Below, piece by piece: positions 45,465 through 59,035 of a DNA stretch of 64,000 nucleotides (within the stretch, counting starts at the first letter, position 1; the number at the start of each line of letters is the position of its first letter). The stretch is from Arthrobacter ulcerisalmonis. GTDB taxonomy: Bacteria; Actinomycetota; Actinomycetes; Actinomycetales; Micrococcaceae. The notes under the pieces are model-generated. The model had not been told where the DNA came from and made no database searches. It saw nothing but the letters and a program-made list of their open reading frames with translations. The stretch spans positions 72,052 through 136,051 of the forward strand of contig NZ_UXAU01000037.1 in NCBI RefSeq assembly GCF_900609065.1, read 5' to 3'. The translations under genes were made by a program, and so were the position numbers.

Positions 45465-45589
45465 AATACGACTCCCCTTCCGAGGAGAGGACTTCCCTGC
45501 CCCGATCTTGGAACCATCCTAGTCAGATACGCTCCATGCGCGATGACGAGCTGGCGGGTGCCGCCGATACGCGGCGGCCGCTGCCGCCG

Positions 45590-46681
45590 CTAGAAGCGCC
45601 GCGTGACGGTAGCCATGGGGCACTCGAAGTGGCGCCCAGCGGATAGCCCCACGTTATTGAGGTAGCGGACAATGATGCCGTAGGACTGGAACAGGGTGGT
45701 CTCCGTGTAGGGGACCTGGTGCGTCTTGCAGTATTCGCGGACGATCTTGGCAGCTTTGTCCAGCTGGGGGCGAGCCATGTCCGGAAAGAGGTGGTGTTCG
45801 GCTTGGCGGTTCAGGCCACCGAGCAGGATGTCCATGAACCGGCCGCCAGAAATGTTCCGTGAGGTCAAGACCTGGCGGCTGAAGAAGTCCACGCGGCTGT
45901 CCGCTGGGAGGACCGGCATGCCTTTGTGATTCGGGGCGAACGCAGCGCCCATGTAGAAGCCGAAGACGCCGAGTTGCACGCCGATGAAGGCGAAGGCCAT
46001 CCCCAGCGGGAGGAGGGTGAAGGCGAGCACGGGAAGCAGACCCAGCCGGACCGCCAGGATGGGAAGCTCCACCCAGCGGTGCTTGACCTTGGCCCGGCGG
46101 AACACGAACCGCACCGAGTCAATCTGCAAACCGAGACCCACCAGGAACAACAGGGGGAAGAAGAACCAGCCCTGTTTACGGGTGAGGAAGGAAAACCTGC
46201 CCTGCCGGGTCGCCGCAGCCTCAGCATGGAAAGCGATGGCCCCGGTGGCAATATCAGGATCTTTGGAAATGACGTTGGGGTGATTGTGATGCGCTCCGTG
46301 CTTCTGCTCCCACCACGAGTAGCTCATACCTGCAACCGACGTGGCCAGGAGCCGGGCCGTCCAGTCGTTGGCCCGTCGAGAAGCAAAGATTTGGCGGTGC
46401 CCGGCTTCGTGCGCGAGGAAGCTCAGCTGCGTGCAGAGAATCCCTACTGCCGCGGCGATCAGGAGTTGGAACCAACTATCGCCAATCAGGGCGAAACCGA
46501 ACCACGTGGCCGTCATGAGGAGCACCAAGGTGGAAAAGAGTGTGATGTAGAAGCCCACTCGGCGCTCCAGAAGGCCTTCAGCCTTGACGCTCTTCAAGAG
46601 TTCCGAATAGCTTAGGACTACTGCGTTAGGCTGCCGGACCCGGGATGTGATGCGTTTTGGGGTAGATGCAATGGCGGTCAT
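45590..46681 (-). CDS. Fatty acid desaturase (acyl-lipid type)
   Basis: This membrane di-iron enzyme introduces a double bond into acyl chains. The three histidine clusters are present: HEAGHRQ, HGAHHNHPN and QAEHHLFPDM. About four membrane helices surround them. I start at ATG 46681 (363 residues); GTG 46726 would add 15. A TAGGCT hexamer at 46758-46763 (minus strand) may be the -10. The enzyme probably adjusts membrane fluidity; position of desaturation is not clear. Confidence 0.86.
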   Translation of the reverse strand: MTAIASTPKRITSRVRQPNAVVLSYSELLKSVKAEGLLERRVGFYITLFSTLVLLMTATWFGFALIGDSWFQLLIAAAVGILCTQLSFLAHEAGHRQIFASRRANDWTARLLATSVAGMSYSWWEQKHGAHHNHPNVISKDPDIATGAIAFHAEAAATRQGRFSFLTRKQGWFFFPLLFLVGLGLQIDSVRFVFRRAKVKHRWVELPILAVRLGLLPVLAFTLLPLGMAFAFIGVQLGVFGFYMGAAFAPNHKGMPVLPADSRVDFFSRQVLTSRNISGGRFMDILLGGLNRQAEHHLFPDMARPQLDKAAKIVREYCKTHQVPYTETTLFQSYGIIVRYLNNVGLSAGRHFECPMATVTRRF

Positions 46682-46805
46682 GGGGCTGGGCCTCGTTACT
46701 GTTTCGGGCAACAGTGCAGCCGACACTCGGCCTGCACGGTTAGATCACCCTGCTTCCAGCCTACGCGCACGTGTCTAGTCGGGTTTCTTGAGGCAATCGC
46801 AGAGA

Positions 46806-46842
46806 CATGCATAAATATCGGGCACCATGAATAATTTTGCTG
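46806..46842. promoter_or_regulatory. Candidate pair of ARG boxes (ArgR operator) before argC
   Basis: Two AT-rich imperfect palindromes, around CATGCATAAATAT (46806-46818) and CATGAATAATTTTGCTG (46826-46842), are spaced about 20-21 bases centre to centre, as ArgR hexamers require. They cover the -35 region of argC. ArgR is encoded in the same operon. Confidence 0.55.
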
Positions 46843-46848
46843 TAAGAT
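46843..46848 (+). promoter_or_regulatory. Candidate -10 element of argC (leaderless)
   Basis: TAAGAT is followed by seven bases and the argC ATG, directly downstream of the ARG-box-like sequences. Confidence 0.5.
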
Positions 46849-46855
46849 TCAGGGC

Positions 46856-47887
46856 ATGACTATTTCTGTAGCGGTCTCTGGAGCCAGCGGCTACGCCGGG
46901 GGAGAGGTCCTCCGGCTGCTTGCCGGCCACCCGGACGTCACCATTGGTGCCATCACGGCACATAGCAACGCCGGGTCCCGGCTCGGCGAACTCCAGCCGC
47001 ACCTGCATGGGCTGGCGAGCCGCATCCTCGAGGACACCACGGTGGAAAACCTTGCCGGCCACGACGTGGTGTTTCTGGCACTGCCGCACGGTGCCTCTGC
47101 GGAGATCGCCGCTCAGTTGCCTGCAGGCACGGTAGTGATCGACGCCGGCGCAGACCACCGCCTGGCGGATCCCGCCGCGTGGGAGAAGTTCTATGGCTCC
47201 CCGCACGCTGGCACCTGGCCGTACGGACTGCCCGAGTTGCCGGGCCAGCGCGAAGCGCTCAAGGGCGCTACCCGGATTGCCGTCCCCGGCTGCTACCCCA
47301 CGTCCGCGCTGCTTGCCCTGGCCCCCGGCTTCGCCGCCAACCTGCTGGAGCTCGACGACGTCGTGATCATCTCTGCCTCAGGTACCTCCGGCGCCGGCAA
47401 GGCAGCCAAGGTCAACTTAATCGGCTCCGAGGTGATGGGGTCCATGAGCCCCTACGGCGTGGGCGGCGGACACCGCCACACCCCCGAAATCGAACAGGGC
47501 CTCAGTGGTGTGGCCGGCGGGCAGGTCTCGGTGTCTTTCACACCGACGCTGGCCCCCATGAGCCGCGGAATCCTGACCACCGCAACTGCCAAGGTCAAGG
47601 CCGGCGTGACCGCCGAGGACCTCCGCCAAGCGTGGGCTGACGCCTACGACGACGAGCCGTTCGTGCACTTGCTCCCCGAGGGGCAGTGGCCAGCCACGAA
47701 GTCGGTGGTGGGCTCAAACCATGCAGCCTTGCAGTTGGCTTACGATCCGCACGCCAACCGGGTGATAGTCACCTGCGTGATCGACAACCTCACCAAGGGC
47801 ACCGCCGGTGGCGCCATCCAATCGATGAACATTGCACTGGGCCTGCCCGAAGCGGCCGGCCTTAACCTCCAGGGAGTAGCACCGTGA
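46856..47887 (+). CDS. argC: N-acetyl-gamma-glutamyl-phosphate reductase
   Basis: The 343-residue enzyme reduces N-acetylglutamyl phosphate with NADPH. The nucleotide-binding [15 protein letters not shown] opens the protein; the catalytic Cys146 is in VPGCYPT. It leads the block argC-J-B-D-F-R-G-H, with coupled overlaps; this places all enzymes from N-acetylglutamate to arginine here. Confidence 0.96.
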   Translation: MTISVAVSGASGYAGGEVLRLLAGHPDVTIGAITAHSNAGSRLGELQPHLHGLASRILEDTTVENLAGHDVVFLALPHGASAEIAAQLPAGTVVIDAGADHRLADPAAWEKFYGSPHAGTWPYGLPELPGQREALKGATRIAVPGCYPTSALLALAPGFAANLLELDDVVIISASGTSGAGKAAKVNLIGSEVMGSMSPYGVGGGHRHTPEIEQGLSGVAGGQVSVSFTPTLAPMSRGILTTATAKVKAGVTAEDLRQAWADAYDDEPFVHLLPEGQWPATKSVVGSNHAALQLAYDPHANRVIVTCVIDNLTKGTAGGAIQSMNIALGLPEAAGLNLQGVAP

Positions 47888-49050
47888 CCGTCACAGTACC
47901 CAAGGGATTCCGCGCCGCTGGCGTCACCGCTGGCCTGAAAGCCTCCGGCAAGCCTGATCTTGCGTTGGTGGTCAACGACGGCCCCAGCAAGGCCGCCGCC
48001 GCCGTTTTCACCAGCAACCGGGTGGCCGCAGCGCCGGTGCACTGGTCCCGCCAGGTGGTCTCGGACGGCCGGGTCGACGCCGTGGTGCTGAATTCCGGCG
48101 GCGCCAACGCCTGCACCGGACCCATCGGCTTCCAGAACACCCACAGCACTGCCGAAAAAGTCGCCGAAGTTCTGGGTCTTTCCGCTACTGACGTGTTTGT
48201 CTGCTCTACCGGCCTGATCGGTGAGCAGTTGCCCATGGACAAGATCCTGCCTGGTGTGGATGCTGCGGCAGCCGCGTTGAACCCCGACGGCGGTGCTGCC
48301 GCCGGCGAGGCGATTATGACCACCGACTCGGTGCCCAAATCGGCCTTGTTCATCGGTTCGGACGCGGACGGCCGGGAATTCAGCATTGGCGGCATCGCCA
48401 AGGGTGCCGGCATGCTGGCACCAGGCCTAGCCACGATGCTGGTTGTCATCACCACTGACGCCGCCGTGGACGCCGACCTGCTGGACACCGTCCTGCGGGA
48501 CGCCACCAGGGTCACGTTCGACAGGACAGATTCTGACGGCTGCATGTCCACCAACGACACCGTGGTGCTGCTGGCCTCCGGTGCTTCCGGTGCCGTGCCC
48601 ACGGCCGCCGACTTTGGCTTGGGCCTCACGCAGGTCTGCGCCGAACTCGCCCGCAAGCTCATTGGCGATGCTGAGGGCGCCAGCCACGATATCGCCATTC
48701 GGACCTTCAACGCTGCCTCCGAGGCAGACGCAGAAACGGTCAGCCGTTCGGTGGCCCGGTCCAACCTGTTCAAGGCGGCCATCTTCGGCAAGGACCCCAA
48801 CTGGGGGCGCGTGCTTTCCGCTGTTGGCACCACCGACGCTGCGTTCAATCCCGACGAACTTAACGTGGCCATGAACGGGATTCAGATCTGCCGCAACGGC
48901 AGCATCGGCGATGACCGCGACCTGGTCGATTTGGAGCCTCGCGAGGTCGTGGTGGAGATCGACCTGCAGGCGGGCGACGCCGAAGCCACCATCTGGACCA
49001 ACGACCTGACCCACGACTACGTCCACGAGAACAGCGCCTACTCGAGCTGA
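47884..49050 (+). CDS. argJ: Bifunctional glutamate N-acetyltransferase / ornithine acetyltransferase
   Basis: The 388-residue enzyme recycles acetyl groups from N-acetylornithine to glutamate. It self-cleaves before Thr184 in GLATMLV, giving alpha and beta chains. The motif KGAGMLAPG just before it and the KDPNWGR block near 298-304 are typical. The GTG start overlaps the argC stop by four bases. The cyclic acetyl pathway means no separate argE is required. Confidence 0.95.
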   Translation: MTVTVPKGFRAAGVTAGLKASGKPDLALVVNDGPSKAAAAVFTSNRVAAAPVHWSRQVVSDGRVDAVVLNSGGANACTGPIGFQNTHSTAEKVAEVLGLSATDVFVCSTGLIGEQLPMDKILPGVDAAAAALNPDGGAAAGEAIMTTDSVPKSALFIGSDADGREFSIGGIAKGAGMLAPGLATMLVVITTDAAVDADLLDTVLRDATRVTFDRTDSDGCMSTNDTVVLLASGASGAVPTAADFGLGLTQVCAELARKLIGDAEGASHDIAIRTFNAASEADAETVSRSVARSNLFKAAIFGKDPNWGRVLSAVGTTDAAFNPDELNVAMNGIQICRNGSIGDDRDLVDLEPREVVVEIDLQAGDAEATIWTNDLTHDYVHENSAYSS

Positions 49051-49067
49051 TTGCCCTGGAGGCACCC

Positions 49068-50024
49068 ATGAACGCCCAAACCCGCGAAAACACCTCGACC
49101 CAGGATGCCCAAAGCAAAGCTGGCACGCTGATCGAGGCGCTGCCCTGGATCCAGCGCTTTGCCGGCACCACCATGGTGATCAAATACGGTGGCAATGCGA
49201 TGGTCAATGACGAGCTGCGCCGCGCCTTCGCCGAAGACGTCGTCTTCCTGCACCACGTGGGGATCCACCCTGTGGTGGTGCACGGCGGCGGCCCGCAGAT
49301 CAACTCCATGCTGGCGCGCCTGGGCATCGAATCCGAGTTCAAAGGTGGCCTGCGGGTCACCACCCCCGAGGCCATGGACGTGGTCCGGATGGTCCTCACC
49401 GGCCAGGTGGGCCGTGAGCTTGTGGGCCTCATCAACTCGCACGGCCCCTACGCCGTGGGCATGTCCGGCGAAGACGGTGGCCTGCTGCGCGCGGTCCGCA
49501 CCGGCACAGTGGTGGACGGCGAAACAGTGGACCTGGGCCTGGTGGGCGAAGTAGTGGGCGTCAACCCCGAAGGCATCCTGGACATCCTGGCCGCCGGCCG
49601 GATCCCCGTGATCTCCACCGTGGCACCAGAAATTGAGGAAGGTGCTGTCGGGGCCGACGGCGGCGTCCAGACCACCGGGCAGGTCCTGAATGTCAACGCA
49701 GACACTGCCGCGGCCGCCCTGGCCGAGGCGCTGGGGGCGTCCAAGCTGGTCATCCTCACCGACGTCGAGGGCCTGTACGCCAACTGGCCGGACAAGACGT
49801 CCCTGATCTCCTCGCTGAAGGCATCGGACCTCCGGACGCTCCTCCCGACCCTCGAATCCGGGATGATCCCCAAGATGGAGGCCTGCCTGAAGGCCGTGGA
49901 CGGCGGCGTGGAACGAGCCCACATTGTCGATGGCAGGTTGCCGCACTCCATGCTGCTAGAAACCTTTACCACCGCCGGGATCGGCACCCAGGTGGTTCCC
50001 GACGAAGAACTGGAAACACCATGA
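49068..50024 (+). CDS. argB: Acetylglutamate kinase
   Basis: The 318-residue amino-acid kinase phosphorylates N-acetylglutamate. It has IKYGGNAMV near 38-46, VHGGGPQI near 69-76 and the nucleotide-site [14 protein letters not shown] and LTDVEGLY segments. Arginine-feedback-inhibited members carry an N-terminal helix like the extra 25 residues here. Its stop overlaps the argD start. Confidence 0.95.
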   Translation: MNAQTRENTSTQDAQSKAGTLIEALPWIQRFAGTTMVIKYGGNAMVNDELRRAFAEDVVFLHHVGIHPVVVHGGGPQINSMLARLGIESEFKGGLRVTTPEAMDVVRMVLTGQVGRELVGLINSHGPYAVGMSGEDGGLLRAVRTGTVVDGETVDLGLVGEVVGVNPEGILDILAAGRIPVISTVAPEIEEGAVGADGGVQTTGQVLNVNADTAAAALAEALGASKLVILTDVEGLYANWPDKTSLISSLKASDLRTLLPTLESGMIPKMEACLKAVDGGVERAHIVDGRLPHSMLLETFTTAGIGTQVVPDEELETP

Positions 50025-51286
50025 CCAACACCGAGCTGAGCCACTCCGGGGAGACCGCCGCTGATGCGCTGGTAGGCCACACCAGCGGAGCCGACTGGCT
50101 GGCCCGCTACTCCACTTCCCTGATGGGCGTGTTCGGCACCCCGCAACGGGTACTGGTCCGTGGTGCCGGTTGCTTGGTGTGGGACGCGGACGGCAAGGAA
50201 TACCTGGACCTGTTGGGCGGCATCGCCGTGAACGCGCTTGGCCACGCCCACCCGTTCGTCACCTCGGTGATCGCCAGCCAACTGTCCACCCTGGGCCACG
50301 TGTCCAACTTCTTCACCAGCCCCACACAAGTGGCGCTGGCCGAGAAGCTGTTGGCGCTGACCCAGGCTCCAACGGGCTCAAAAGTCTTCTTTGCCAACTC
50401 GGGCACGGAAGCTGTGGAAGCAGCGCTCAAGCTGGCCCGGCGCAACAATGCGGGCCCCCAGGGGGCACCCCGCTCCAAGATCATCGCCCTCGAAGGCGCC
50501 TTCCACGGCCGCACCATGGGTGCCCTGGCGCTCACGGCCAAGGAAGCGTACCGCGAACCGTTCCAGCCGCTGCCCGGCGGCGTGGTGCACATCCCGTTCG
50601 ACGACATCGAGGCCTTGCGTGCCGCCGTCGACACCTCCACTGCCGCCGTGTTCTTGGAACCCATCCAGGGCGAAGCGGGCGTCCGGCCGTTGAGCGCCGA
50701 GTACCTGCAGGCAGCACGTCAGCTCACTGCCGATGCCGGTGCGCTGCTGATACTGGACGAGGTCCAGACCGGAATCGGCCGTACGGGTACGTGGTTGGCC
50801 TGTGAGGACGCCGGGATTGTGCCGGACGCCATCACCCTGGCCAAGGGGCTGGGCGGAGGCTTCCCCATCGGTGCGCTGCTGACGTTTGGCGCGGAGGTGT
50901 CGTCCTTGCTCACCGCTGGGCAACACGGCACCACCTTTGGTGGCAATCCGGTGGCGACAGCGGCCGCACTGGCCACGCTGCACACCATCGAGAACCAGCA
51001 CGTCCTGGCACATGTCCTGACCGTGGGTGAGCACTTGCGGGCCGGTTTGGTCGCCGTCACGGGCGTCACCGAGGTACGCGGCAGGGGACTGCTGATCGGC
51101 TTCGACCTCGACGCCGACGTAGCCCCGGCCGTGGTTCAGGCTGGCCTCGCCGCAGGTTTCATCGTCAACAGCCCCGGCCCGCACACCATCCGACTGGCGC
51201 CGCCGCTGGTCTTGACCACTGCGCAGGCAGACACGTTCCTGGCGGCGCTGCCCGCCATCCTGCAGACCGCAAAGGAGTCCCAGTGA
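50021..51286 (+). CDS. argD: Acetylornithine aminotransferase
   Basis: The 421-residue class III PLP aminotransferase makes N-acetylornithine. Family marks are [17 protein letters not shown] near 126-142, [14 protein letters not shown] near 243-256 and the PLP lysine in [14 protein letters not shown] near 274. The four-base overlap with argB and argF shows tight coupling. Confidence 0.95.
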   Translation: MTNTELSHSGETAADALVGHTSGADWLARYSTSLMGVFGTPQRVLVRGAGCLVWDADGKEYLDLLGGIAVNALGHAHPFVTSVIASQLSTLGHVSNFFTSPTQVALAEKLLALTQAPTGSKVFFANSGTEAVEAALKLARRNNAGPQGAPRSKIIALEGAFHGRTMGALALTAKEAYREPFQPLPGGVVHIPFDDIEALRAAVDTSTAAVFLEPIQGEAGVRPLSAEYLQAARQLTADAGALLILDEVQTGIGRTGTWLACEDAGIVPDAITLAKGLGGGFPIGALLTFGAEVSSLLTAGQHGTTFGGNPVATAAALATLHTIENQHVLAHVLTVGEHLRAGLVAVTGVTEVRGRGLLIGFDLDADVAPAVVQAGLAAGFIVNSPGPHTIRLAPPLVLTTAQADTFLAALPAILQTAKESQ

Positions 51287-52278
51287 CCACCCGGCATTTC
51301 CTCAAAGACACCGACCTCAGCCCGGCCGAGCAGGCCGAAGTCCTGGACCTGGCGGTCCGGATGAAGGCGGCCCCGTACAGCGTGCAGCCCTTCGCCGCCG
51401 AAGGCAACGGCCGGAAAACGGTGGCAGTCATCTTCGACAAGACCTCCACCAGGACCCGCGTCTCCTTCGCCACCGGCATCGCCGAAATGGGCGGCAACGC
51501 GCTGATCATCAACCCCGGTGAGGCCCAGATTGGCCACAAGGAATCCGTGGCGGACACGGCCAAGGTGCTGGAGCGCATGGTCTCTACCATCGTCTGGCGC
51601 ACCGGAGCACACGCCGGCCTGGTGGCCATGGCGGAAAACTCGAAGGTACCGGTGATCAACGCGCTGTGCGATGACTACCACCCGTGCCAACTGCTGGCAG
51701 ACCTGCTGGCCGTGAAGGAGCATAAGGGCGAGCTGGCCGGGCTCAGCATGGCCTATCTGGGGGATGCGGCCAACAACATGGCCAACTCCTACCTGCTGGC
51801 CGGCGTCACAGCCGGCATGCACGTCCGGATCGCCGGCCCGGAGGGGTACCTGCCGGCAGCGGAGATCGTTGCCGCGGCGCAGGAGCGCGCTGCCTTGACC
51901 GGCGGCTCGGTCCTGATCACCACCGACGCCGCCGAGGCCCTTGCCGGTGCCGACGTGGTGGCCACCGACACCTGGGTTTCCATGGGCCAGGAGGCCGAAA
52001 AAGAAGCTCGGCTGCAGCTGTTCCGGGAGTACGCCGTGGACAGCGCGGCCATGGCACATGCCGCGGATGACGCCGTCGTCCTCCACTGCCTGCCCGCCTA
52101 CCGCGGCTACGAGATTTCCGCTGACGTCATCGACGGACCGCAGTCCATCGTGTGGGACGAAGCGGAGAATCGACTGCACGCGCAAAAGGCCTTGATGGCC
52201 TGGCTGCTGTACCGGTCCGGTCAGGCAGTCGTCGACGGCCTGCCGCCGGTGGCTGCGGCGGAAGAAGCCGGCCACTAG
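51283..52278 (+). CDS. argF: Ornithine carbamoyltransferase
   Basis: The 331-residue enzyme converts ornithine and carbamoyl phosphate to citrulline. It has the carbamoyl-phosphate loop STRTRVSF near 52-59, the [14 protein letters not shown] segment near 135 and the ornithine-side HCLPAYRG near 267-274. The GTG start overlaps argD; the stop overlaps argR by one base. Confidence 0.96.
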   Translation: MTTRHFLKDTDLSPAEQAEVLDLAVRMKAAPYSVQPFAAEGNGRKTVAVIFDKTSTRTRVSFATGIAEMGGNALIINPGEAQIGHKESVADTAKVLERMVSTIVWRTGAHAGLVAMAENSKVPVINALCDDYHPCQLLADLLAVKEHKGELAGLSMAYLGDAANNMANSYLLAGVTAGMHVRIAGPEGYLPAAEIVAAAQERAALTGGSVLITTDAAEALAGADVVATDTWVSMGQEAEKEARLQLFREYAVDSAAMAHAADDAVVLHCLPAYRGYEISADVIDGPQSIVWDEAENRLHAQKALMAWLLYRSGQAVVDGLPPVAAAEEAGH

Positions 52279-52808
52279 TGTCTGTCCAGCCCGTCACGCC
52301 AGGGTCCAGCCCCGCCACCAAAACGGCACGGCAGGCCCGGATCTCCGCCATCCTCACCGGCCAGTCCGTGCGGTCCCAGGCGGAACTCGCGGCGTTGCTG
52401 GCGGACGACGGCGTCCAGGTCACCCAGGCCACCCTGTCCCGGGACCTGGTGGAACTCGGGGCCGTCCGGGTCCGCGGCCAGGAAGGCGTGCTGGTCTACG
52501 CCGTCCCGGGCGAGGGCGGCGAACGCGCAGCCAAAACCGGGGTCAGCCAGGAAATCCTGGATGCCCGTTTGGCCCGGCTGTGCAGCGAACTGCTGGTCAC
52601 CGCCGAGGCCTCAGCCAACCTGGCCGTCCTGCGCACGCCACCCGGGGCCGCGAACTTCCTGGCTCTGGCGATCGACCATTCGGTGATGCCCTCCATCCTG
52701 GGCACCATCGCCGGCGACGACACCGTACTGCTGGTCTCCCGAGACCCGCTGGGCGGACCCGACCTCGCCGCCCGTTTCCTGCAGCTTGCCGAGGAAGCCG
52801 GGCAATAA
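52278..52808 (+). CDS. argR: Arginine repressor ArgR
   Basis: The 176-residue regulator has an N-terminal winged helix (residues about 15-75; [17 protein letters not shown] then [15 protein letters not shown]) and a C-terminal hexamerisation domain that binds arginine ([11 protein letters not shown] near the end). The GTG at 52278 shares a base with the argF stop (TAGTG), so the longer open frame from 52152 is not used. It likely represses argC-H through the sites at 46806-46842. Confidence 0.93.
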   Translation: MSVQPVTPGSSPATKTARQARISAILTGQSVRSQAELAALLADDGVQVTQATLSRDLVELGAVRVRGQEGVLVYAVPGEGGERAAKTGVSQEILDARLARLCSELLVTAEASANLAVLRTPPGAANFLALAIDHSVMPSILGTIAGDDTVLLVSRDPLGGPDLAARFLQLAEEAGQ

Positions 52809-52857
52809 GCTTGTTGCCAAGAACATCAACCAAACCCTCAATTCAAGGAGCATTTAA

Positions 52858-55535
<2,678 letters not shown>

Positions 55536-55543
55536 CCCCAAGA

Positions 55544-55584
55544 CCCCCGCCGGGATGGCAGCCGCCATCCCGGCGGGGGTTTTT
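55544..55584 (+). terminator. Rho-independent terminator of the arg operon
   Basis: A perfect 16-bp stem (55544-55559 with 55564-55579) around a 4-base loop is followed by TTTTT. Confidence 0.92.
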
Positions 55585-55616
55585 GGCAGCTGGGAGGGAG
55601 TTCTCGGCCAGCGGTC

Positions 55617-55622
55617 TAAGGT
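55617..55622 (+). promoter_or_regulatory. Candidate -10 element of the PNPOx-like gene (leaderless)
   Basis: TAAGGT is followed by six bases and the ATG at 55629. Confidence 0.4.
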
Positions 55623-55628
55623 GGACGG

Positions 55629-56168
55629 ATGAGTGAAACGTTCCGCCAGTTCCTCCGAGCGCTGCCTGATTTCCCTGCCGAGCTGCCCGAATTCGTCCCC
55701 GGCGATGCGCCCACCGACCCGGCGGAGCTTTTCCGACTGTGGCTGGACCAGGCGTTGGCGGCGGGGGAGCGGCAACCGCACGCGTTCAGCCTCGCCACGG
55801 TGGCGGTGACGGGGCAGCCGTCGTCGCGGATGTTGATTCTGAAAGACATCGACGACGACGGCGGCTGGCAGTTTGCCACGTCCCGCGCCTCGCGCAAGGG
55901 CCAGGAACTCGTGGCCAACCAATGCGCGGCGATGAACTTTTATTGGCCCTCACAGGGTCGCCAGATCAGGGTCGCTGGCGCGGTTCGAGAGCTCTCGGCG
56001 GACGCTTCGGCTGCAGATTGGGCAGCCCGTCCCCGCGCTGATGGCGGCACCAACCCGGCGTGGCAGCTTTACGCCGTCCAGCCCTCGGAGATCGAATTCT
56101 GGCAGGCCCAGCACAGCCGAAACCACATCCGGCACCGCTTCGGCCCCGGCGGACGCCTCCTTGGGTAG
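55629..56168 (+). CDS. Pyridoxamine 5'-phosphate oxidase family protein
   Basis: A 179-residue flavin split-barrel protein. It has the FMN-binding SSRMLILKDIDDDGGWQFATS segment (near 64-84, RKGQEL after it), FYWPSQGRQIRVAG (about 104-117) and a C-terminal SRNHIRHRF ending like PdxH. It is shorter than typical PdxH (about 215) and lacks some C-terminal residues, so it may be a true pyridoxal-phosphate synthase or a relative acting on another substrate. Confidence 0.82.
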   Translation: MSETFRQFLRALPDFPAELPEFVPGDAPTDPAELFRLWLDQALAAGERQPHAFSLATVAVTGQPSSRMLILKDIDDDGGWQFATSRASRKGQELVANQCAAMNFYWPSQGRQIRVAGAVRELSADASAADWAARPRADGGTNPAWQLYAVQPSEIEFWQAQHSRNHIRHRFGPGGRLLG

Positions 56169-56171
56169 GCT
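56166..56171 (+). promoter_or_regulatory. Candidate -10 element of the mycothiol-type gene (leaderless)
   Basis: TAGGCT is followed by six bases and the ATG at 56178; it overlaps the stop region of the previous gene. Confidence 0.4.
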
Positions 56172-56177
56172 GGCGCC

Positions 56178-56915
56178 ATGACTGGACCCACTCCCTCAGC
56201 GCTCCTCGCACACCTTCACCAGGCAGCCAGCGTCCTCACCTCGGTGTCGGCGCCGCTGACGGACGCGGACACTGCAGCGCCGTCGGGCCTGCCCGGCTGG
56301 ACGCGGGGGCACGTGCTGGCCCACCTGGCTGGAATTGCCGCGGCCCTGGCCCGCCAGGTCGAGTCTGCGCGGCGCGGCGAGAGGGTAGACCTGTACGACG
56401 GCGGCATGGACGCCCGCAATCGGGCCATCGAGGGCGCGGCGGGCCATCCCGCGACAGAGCTCCGTGCGGACGTCGAGGCTGCGACGCAACGGATGCTGGC
56501 AGCACTAGACACCCTTGCACCGGACGAGTGGCAACTTCCGGTAGCCTTCCGCGACGGTGTGGTGTTTGATACCGGCCTGGCGCTGTGGCGCGAACTCGTC
56601 ATCCACACCTCAGACCTGGCCGCCGGCGTTGGCCCTGAGCTGTGGAGCAGGGACTTCTGCTCTCACGTGTTCGACTTCCTGGCCCCGCGCGTCCCAGCCG
56701 GTACCCGGCTGGTGCTGCAACCGGTAGCCCTGCCCATGGTGACGTTGGGCAGCGGCGACCGTGCCGTCGTCGTCCACGGCTTGATCACCGATATTGCCGG
56801 CTGGTTGGCCGGCCGTCCCACGTCTCCCGGCGGGCTGCAGGCTACTGCCGCTGCCGACGGCGTCGACCTGCCGGAGCTGGGCCCGTGGCCGGCCCTGCCG
56901 CAGCCCGGCAAGTAA
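56178..56915 (+). CDS. Maleylpyruvate isomerase family (DinB-like, mycothiol-dependent) protein
   Basis: The 245-residue protein has the four-helix DinB-like fold pattern of mycothiol-dependent maleylpyruvate isomerases, with the metal-ligand histidine region GWTRGHVLAHLAG near residues 38-50. A second metal-ligand region may lie around WRELVIHTSD. A C-terminal alpha/beta domain follows. Mycothiol is the low-molecular-weight thiol of actinobacteria, in line with the host. Substrate is unknown. Confidence 0.8.
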   Translation: MTGPTPSALLAHLHQAASVLTSVSAPLTDADTAAPSGLPGWTRGHVLAHLAGIAAALARQVESARRGERVDLYDGGMDARNRAIEGAAGHPATELRADVEAATQRMLAALDTLAPDEWQLPVAFRDGVVFDTGLALWRELVIHTSDLAAGVGPELWSRDFCSHVFDFLAPRVPAGTRLVLQPVALPMVTLGSGDRAVVVHGLITDIAGWLAGRPTSPGGLQATAAADGVDLPELGPWPALPQPGK

Positions 56916-56984
56916 AATAGCGGCCGAGAACGTACAGCGCGGCCGGCACGCAAACCCAGGCGGCACAAGAAAGCAGCCAGGATC

Positions 56985-57479
56985 TCAGGCGGCTTCGCGT
57001 GCCAGGAGGCGTTCCTTGACGGCAATGCCCCAGCGGAAGCCGCCCATGGACCCGTCGGTCCGGATCACTCGGTGGCACGGGACGAACAGGGCGGCGGCGT
57101 TGAACGCGCACGCGCCGGCCGCCGCTCGCACGGCTTTGGGGTTCCCGGCTAGGGCCGCGTACTCGCTGTAGGTGACCGGCGCGCCGGGGCTGACCAGGCG
57201 GAGGACATCCCAGGCGTGGGTGCGGAACGGTCCGGACTGTTGCCGGACGGGGACCGCCATGGCCAGGGCCGGCTCGTCGTTGTAGAAAGCGTCGACGGCA
57301 GCGGAAATGTCGCCCAGATCGGTCACCATTGCGAGCTCCGCGGGCAGCAGGCTGGGGTGGATCTGGCCGGTCAGCTCTGCCGGATCTGCCGTCCAGCCGG
57401 AGGACAACACGGCGCCGTGCTGGGCGATGATCGTAAACGGTCCATCAGGGGTGGACATGGTCAGCAGGTCAGCTTTCAT
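56985..57479 (-). CDS. ogt: Methylated-DNA--protein-cysteine methyltransferase
   Basis: The 164-residue suicide repair protein removes methyl groups from O6-methylguanine. The active Cys135 is in PCHRVIR, and the DNA-binding helix with ARG finger region [17 protein letters not shown] (about 104-120) is typical. Its ATG overlaps the stop of the upstream AlkA/Ada gene by four bases, so both repair activities are co-expressed. Confidence 0.93.
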   Translation of the reverse strand: MKADLLTMSTPDGPFTIIAQHGAVLSSGWTADPAELTGQIHPSLLPAELAMVTDLGDISAAVDAFYNDEPALAMAVPVRQQSGPFRTHAWDVLRLVSPGAPVTYSEYAALAGNPKAVRAAAGACAFNAAALFVPCHRVIRTDGSMGGFRWGIAVKERLLAREAA

Positions 57480-58942
57480 GGCGTCACTTTCGGAGAGCGG
57501 TTGGTGGTGGCCGCAGCGGCCCAGAGGTGCATGGTGGCGTAGGAACGCCAGGGGCTCAGTTCCCTGAAATCGGGACTGAGGTCCGAGCCGGCGACGGGGA
57601 GGGCTTTGATGCCATTCCGGACGGCGGCGTCGTTGGTGAGGAAGATGTCTGGCGCGCCGAGGACGCGCATGGCAACGTAGCCCACCGTCCAGGGGCCGAT
57701 GCCCGGGATTGGCAGCAGCGTTGCGGTGAGGCTGGGCAGGTCATCGCCATAGCCGAAGTCCACGGTGCCGGCAGCCATGGCGGCTGCTGCGTTGACCACG
57801 GCGTCGATTCGCCGTTGGGGGCCGCGGAGCAGATGTCCGGCAGCAGCGATCTCGGCTGGGGTGGGAAAGAGTCGGTCCAGTCCGTCGGCCGGCACGCTGC
57901 TGGCTGTGCCGGCTGCAGCGAGTTGGGTCAGCGCCGTGCGGGCTGCATCGACGGTGATCTGCTGCCCGATCATGGCCCGCACCAGCAGCTCCTGGGGGTC
58001 CAGCGCTCCGGGCATGCGGATGCCGGGGATCTGCGCCACCGAGGCGGCCAGCCGGGGATCGGCGGCCAGGGTGGCATCGATGGCCACCGGGTCGGCATCG
58101 AGGTCGAACAGCCGCCTGACCCGGCTCAGCAAGGCCGGCAGGTCGCGTAGGTCCACCGCGCCGATGGTGAGGGTAAGGGGCCGCCCGGGCCTGCCGGCGT
58201 CGTACTCCACCGAAAACCGGGCATCACCGTGCTGCAGTCGGAGGGTCCTGGCGTACGACGTGGCGGTGCCCACCTCAATGCCGGGGATGGCGCGTACGGC
58301 CAGGAAGGCGAAAATTCCGCTGTCGAACGGTTCACGGTAGGGCAGGGCGAGACTCAACGCGGTGCTGGTATCCGGAGCTTTCGTAGGCCGGACCGTGTGG
58401 CGGAGGGCCGTGGGCGTCATAGCGAACACGTCCACCATGGTTTCGTTGAACTGCCGGATGCTGCTGAAGCCGGCGGCGAAGGCGATGTCGGCCAGCTTCA
58501 TGGGGGTGGACACCAGCAGCGTCCGCGCGGTCTGTGCCCGGCCCGCCCGGGCCAGCGAGAGCGGGCCGGCGCCAAGCTCGTGGCCGAGGATCCGGCCGAG
58601 CTGTCGCGATGAGTATCCCAGCTGGGCGGCGAGGCCCTGCACGCCGTCGCGGTTGATGACGCCGTCGTTGATCAGCCGCATGGCCCGGCCGGCAACATCC
58701 TGGCGGAGGTTCCATGCCGGCGTGCCTGGGACAGCCTCCGGAAGGCACCGTTTGCAAGCCCGGTAGCCGGCCTCGTGTGCCGCTGCGGACGTCTCGTAGA
58801 AGGTTACGTTGGTGGCTTTGGGGGTCCGTGCGGGGCATGACGGGCGGCAGTAGATGCCGGTGGTGCGCACCGCCGTGAAGAACTGCCCGTCAAACCGGGT
58901 GTCCCGCGCGTCGATCGCCCGGTAGCGCTGCCAAAAGTCCAT
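57476..58942 (-). CDS. Ada/AlkA fusion: methyl-sensing AraC-type domain plus 3-methyladenine glycosylase
   Basis: The 488-residue protein starts with the Ada zinc domain (Cys32, Cys36, Cys63, Cys66), which accepts a methyl group from DNA phosphotriesters, then an AraC helix-turn-helix (about 85-180), then AlkA N-terminal and HhH-GPD domains. The helix-hairpin-helix is [12 protein letters not shown]; the likely catalytic Asp is Asp438 in FLTND. Start ATG 58942 begins the conserved Ada domain; the open frame extends to 59044. It could be both sensor/activator and glycosylase for the alkylation response. Confidence 0.9.
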   Translation of the reverse strand: MDFWQRYRAIDARDTRFDGQFFTAVRTTGIYCRPSCPARTPKATNVTFYETSAAAHEAGYRACKRCLPEAVPGTPAWNLRQDVAGRAMRLINDGVINRDGVQGLAAQLGYSSRQLGRILGHELGAGPLSLARAGRAQTARTLLVSTPMKLADIAFAAGFSSIRQFNETMVDVFAMTPTALRHTVRPTKAPDTSTALSLALPYREPFDSGIFAFLAVRAIPGIEVGTATSYARTLRLQHGDARFSVEYDAGRPGRPLTLTIGAVDLRDLPALLSRVRRLFDLDADPVAIDATLAADPRLAASVAQIPGIRMPGALDPQELLVRAMIGQQITVDAARTALTQLAAAGTASSVPADGLDRLFPTPAEIAAAGHLLRGPQRRIDAVVNAAAAMAAGTVDFGYGDDLPSLTATLLPIPGIGPWTVGYVAMRVLGAPDIFLTNDAAVRNGIKALPVAGSDLSPDFRELSPWRSYATMHLWAAAATTNRSPKVTP

Positions 58943-59023
58943 GGCTCCATCCTGCCAGCCGCCACGGGGAACCACTAGCGGGAATCGGACATGGCCGTGC
59001 AGCCCAGGCCAGCCCCCCATGGG

Positions 59024-59029
59024 TAGAGT
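59024..59029 (+). promoter_or_regulatory. Candidate -10 element of mpg (leaderless)
   Basis: TAGAGT is followed by six bases and the ATG at 59036. Confidence 0.4.
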
Positions 59030-59035
59030 CTGGCC

